A DNA stretch of 6,018 nucleotides from Gammaproteobacteria bacterium (GTDB lineage: Bacteria; Pseudomonadota; Gammaproteobacteria; Natronospirales; REEB76): assembly GCA_028871235.1 (NCBI GenBank), contig JAGWNO010000123.1, forward strand, positions 1 to 6,018, read 5' to 3'. A program made the translations under genes and the position numbers. Of the stretch, positions 4,713-6,018 are shown piece after piece. Positions within the stretch are counted from its first letter, which is position 1, and each line of letters begins with the position of its first letter. The notes beneath the pieces are model-generated. The model searched no databases. It worked only from the letters and a program-made list of their open reading frames with translations, and had not been told where the DNA came from.

Positions 4713-6016
4713 CTGAAGACGCGCCCCCGGGCTCGACGGTCTCCCTGGTAAGGGAGCTGGACGGCGTCTATTACGCCGTCTCGCCGCTGCTGGCGGCGGT
4801 GATCGATCGGATAAAACAGCGGACCTCCGCCGACGCCATCTTTGAATTGCTGCGGGAAAAACACCCGCGGCTGGAAAAACACCAATTGCATGGGGTGCTG
4901 TCACAGCTGTTCGGTGCCTACGGACTGAGCATTGAGCAGCATAACGGCGCCGCCGGCACCTGCTTCAGTTTTGCCCCGGACCCGGCAGCCGGCGACGGGC
5001 GGCACCGCTCCCGTTATCTGCAGGCCGCCTGGACGCTGCTGCCCAACGGGCTGGCGAACCGCCTGTCCGGCTGCCTCACCTGGCTGTACACACCGCTGAG
5101 CGCCACAATGATGCTGGCATCCCTGGCCGGGCTGCTGCTGGTGTTCTGCGCCAGGGATGGCTGGCGCGCCCTGTCCCTGACGGTGCTGTCGGATGCCGGC
5201 GGGCTGACGCCCGCGCAATTGCTGGCGGTGACCGCGGCGGTGGGCCTGTCTTTCGTGTTCCACGAATTGGGCCACAGCAGCGCCGCCCTGCTGTTCGGCA
5301 TACGGGTGCGGCGCATCGGCATCGGTCTCTACTGGATTTTCCCGGTGCTGTTCTCCGACGTCACCGCGGTATGGAGCCTGGGGCGCCGCCAGCGCCTGCT
5401 GGTGGACGTGGGCGGCATCTATTTCCAGGCGCTCGCCTGCATCCCGCTGCTGCTGTTCGGGATCCTGACTGGCGATCCCGGCTGGCGCACGGCGGCCGCC
5501 TGCGGCGTCGCCGTCAACACCCTGACGGTGGTCACCAACCTGAACCCGCTGCTGCGCTACGACGGCTACTGGATGTATTCGGACCTGTTCGGCATCCCCA
5601 ATCTGCGCAAACAGTCCACCGCCCTGATGCATACCCTGTACCACTCGCTGTGGCATGCCGCCCGGCGTGCGCGGCTGTGGCCCCTGATCCGGGGCAACGG
5701 CGTGCTGTTCCTGTACGCGGTGTTGTCGCTGCTATTCAGCCTGTTCTTCAGCTACTACGTGATCCGCAGCATGCTGGCGTCGGTGGCCAACCTGCCGGGG
5801 TTTCTGCTGGCGGTGAAGGCTGTGCTGCACGGGGCGGCGGCGCTGGCGCTGCCGCTGGCCGCGGTGGAACAACTGCTGGTCAGGCTGTGGTCGCTGCTGC
5901 CGCTGGCGGTCATGCCGCTGCTGCTGCTGTACGTCATGGCCGAGCTGTATCTGTTCTTCAAACCGGGGGGGCGCCATGGGCGTGCCCTCGGGTTCCGCAA
6001 GGTCGAGATCCACTAG
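4709..6016 (+). CDS. M50-family membrane zinc metalloprotease with N-terminal PqqD/RRE-like domain
   Basis: This 435-residue polytopic protein starts with a soluble region (about 11-75) whose spacing resembles PqqD-type RiPP recognition elements: '...LDGVYYAVSPLLAAVID', a middle helix ending in 'LLREKHP', then 'LHGVLSQLFGAYGL'. RREs are winged-helix domains that bind precursor leaders. About eight hydrophobic segments follow from residue 124 on. The zinc site is HELGH (185-189, H185/E186/H189) inside a helix, with the second M50 motif NPLLRYDGYW (N279, P280, D285, G286) about 95 residues later. Both are intact, so it should be a working intramembrane-type protease, related to the 'peptide zinc metalloprotease' proteins found in bacteriocin and RiPP clusters (YydH-like). 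The likely role is leader cleavage or peptide maturation at the inner membrane. The ATG at 4709 has only GGGA upstream, and a six-codon ORF overlaps it. The RRE call is by eye and less certain than the M50 call. Confidence 0.88.
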   Translation: MTEDAPPGSTVSLVRELDGVYYAVSPLLAAVIDRIKQRTSADAIFELLREKHPRLEKHQLHGVLSQLFGAYGLSIEQHNGAAGTCFSFAPDPAAGDGRHRSRYLQAAWTLLPNGLANRLSGCLTWLYTPLSATMMLASLAGLLLVFCARDGWRALSLTVLSDAGGLTPAQLLAVTAAVGLSFVFHELGHSSAALLFGIRVRRIGIGLYWIFPVLFSDVTAVWSLGRRQRLLVDVGGIYFQALACIPLLLFGILTGDPGWRTAAACGVAVNTLTVVTNLNPLLRYDGYWMYSDLFGIPNLRKQSTALMHTLYHSLWHAARRARLWPLIRGNGVLFLYAVLSLLFSLFFSYYVIRSMLASVANLPGFLLAVKAVLHGAAALALPLAAVEQLLVRLWSLLPLAVMPLLLLYVMAELYLFFKPGGRHGRALGFRKVEIH

Positions 6017-6018
6017 CG

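Noticed and set aside
4901..5656. 251-codon minus-strand ORF opposite the M50 protease
   Set aside because: It is Gln/Gly/His-rich without motifs, while the plus strand encodes HELGH and NPLLRYDG with membrane helices.

Overview
The window looks like chromosomal or accessory DNA from a GC-rich Gram-negative bacterium, most likely a gammaproteobacterium. That is inferred from the GC- and CTG-rich coding sequence, a MacB/LolCD-type ABC transporter, and a LytS/AlgZ-AlgR-type two-component pair. The species cannot be named from the sequence. There are no rRNA or tRNA genes, no insertion sequence and no CRISPR array.

Left part (1-2208, minus strand): an ABC transporter operon reading leftwards, made of an ATPase (2208-1480), a first FtsX-like permease (1444-287) and a second FtsX-like permease that starts at 285 and runs off the left edge. 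The 2209-2424 gap upstream of it is visibly AT-richer than the genes and holds a perfect 14-bp palindrome and a short direct repeat, so it is the likely control region.

Middle (2425-4120, minus strand): a LytS-type sensor histidine kinase and a LytTR response regulator, translationally overlapping by 35 bp and transcribed towards the transporter operon.

Right part (4121-6018, plus strand): a divergent control region, then an overlooked 56-codon gene (4418-4588). Its product has an acidic helical leader-like segment and an uncharged Cys-rich tail with C46, C47 and C53. It has its own TTGACA promoter, a 5' UTR hairpin and a good ribosome binding site. A textbook intrinsic terminator follows. 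After it comes a 435-residue membrane protein with a PqqD/RRE-like N-terminal domain and an M50 (site-2-protease type) HELGH...NPLLRYDG zinc protease core.

Working hypothesis (inference): this is the start of an uncharacterised ribosomally made, post-translationally processed peptide (RiPP) or secreted-peptide system. The small gene would encode the precursor. The RRE-M50 protein would bind the leader and cleave it in the membrane. The terminator would keep the precursor transcript in excess over the maturation genes. LytS/LytTR would sense the peptide or envelope stress, and the MacB-like transporter would give export or self-protection. Any further maturation or export genes would lie to the right of base 6018.
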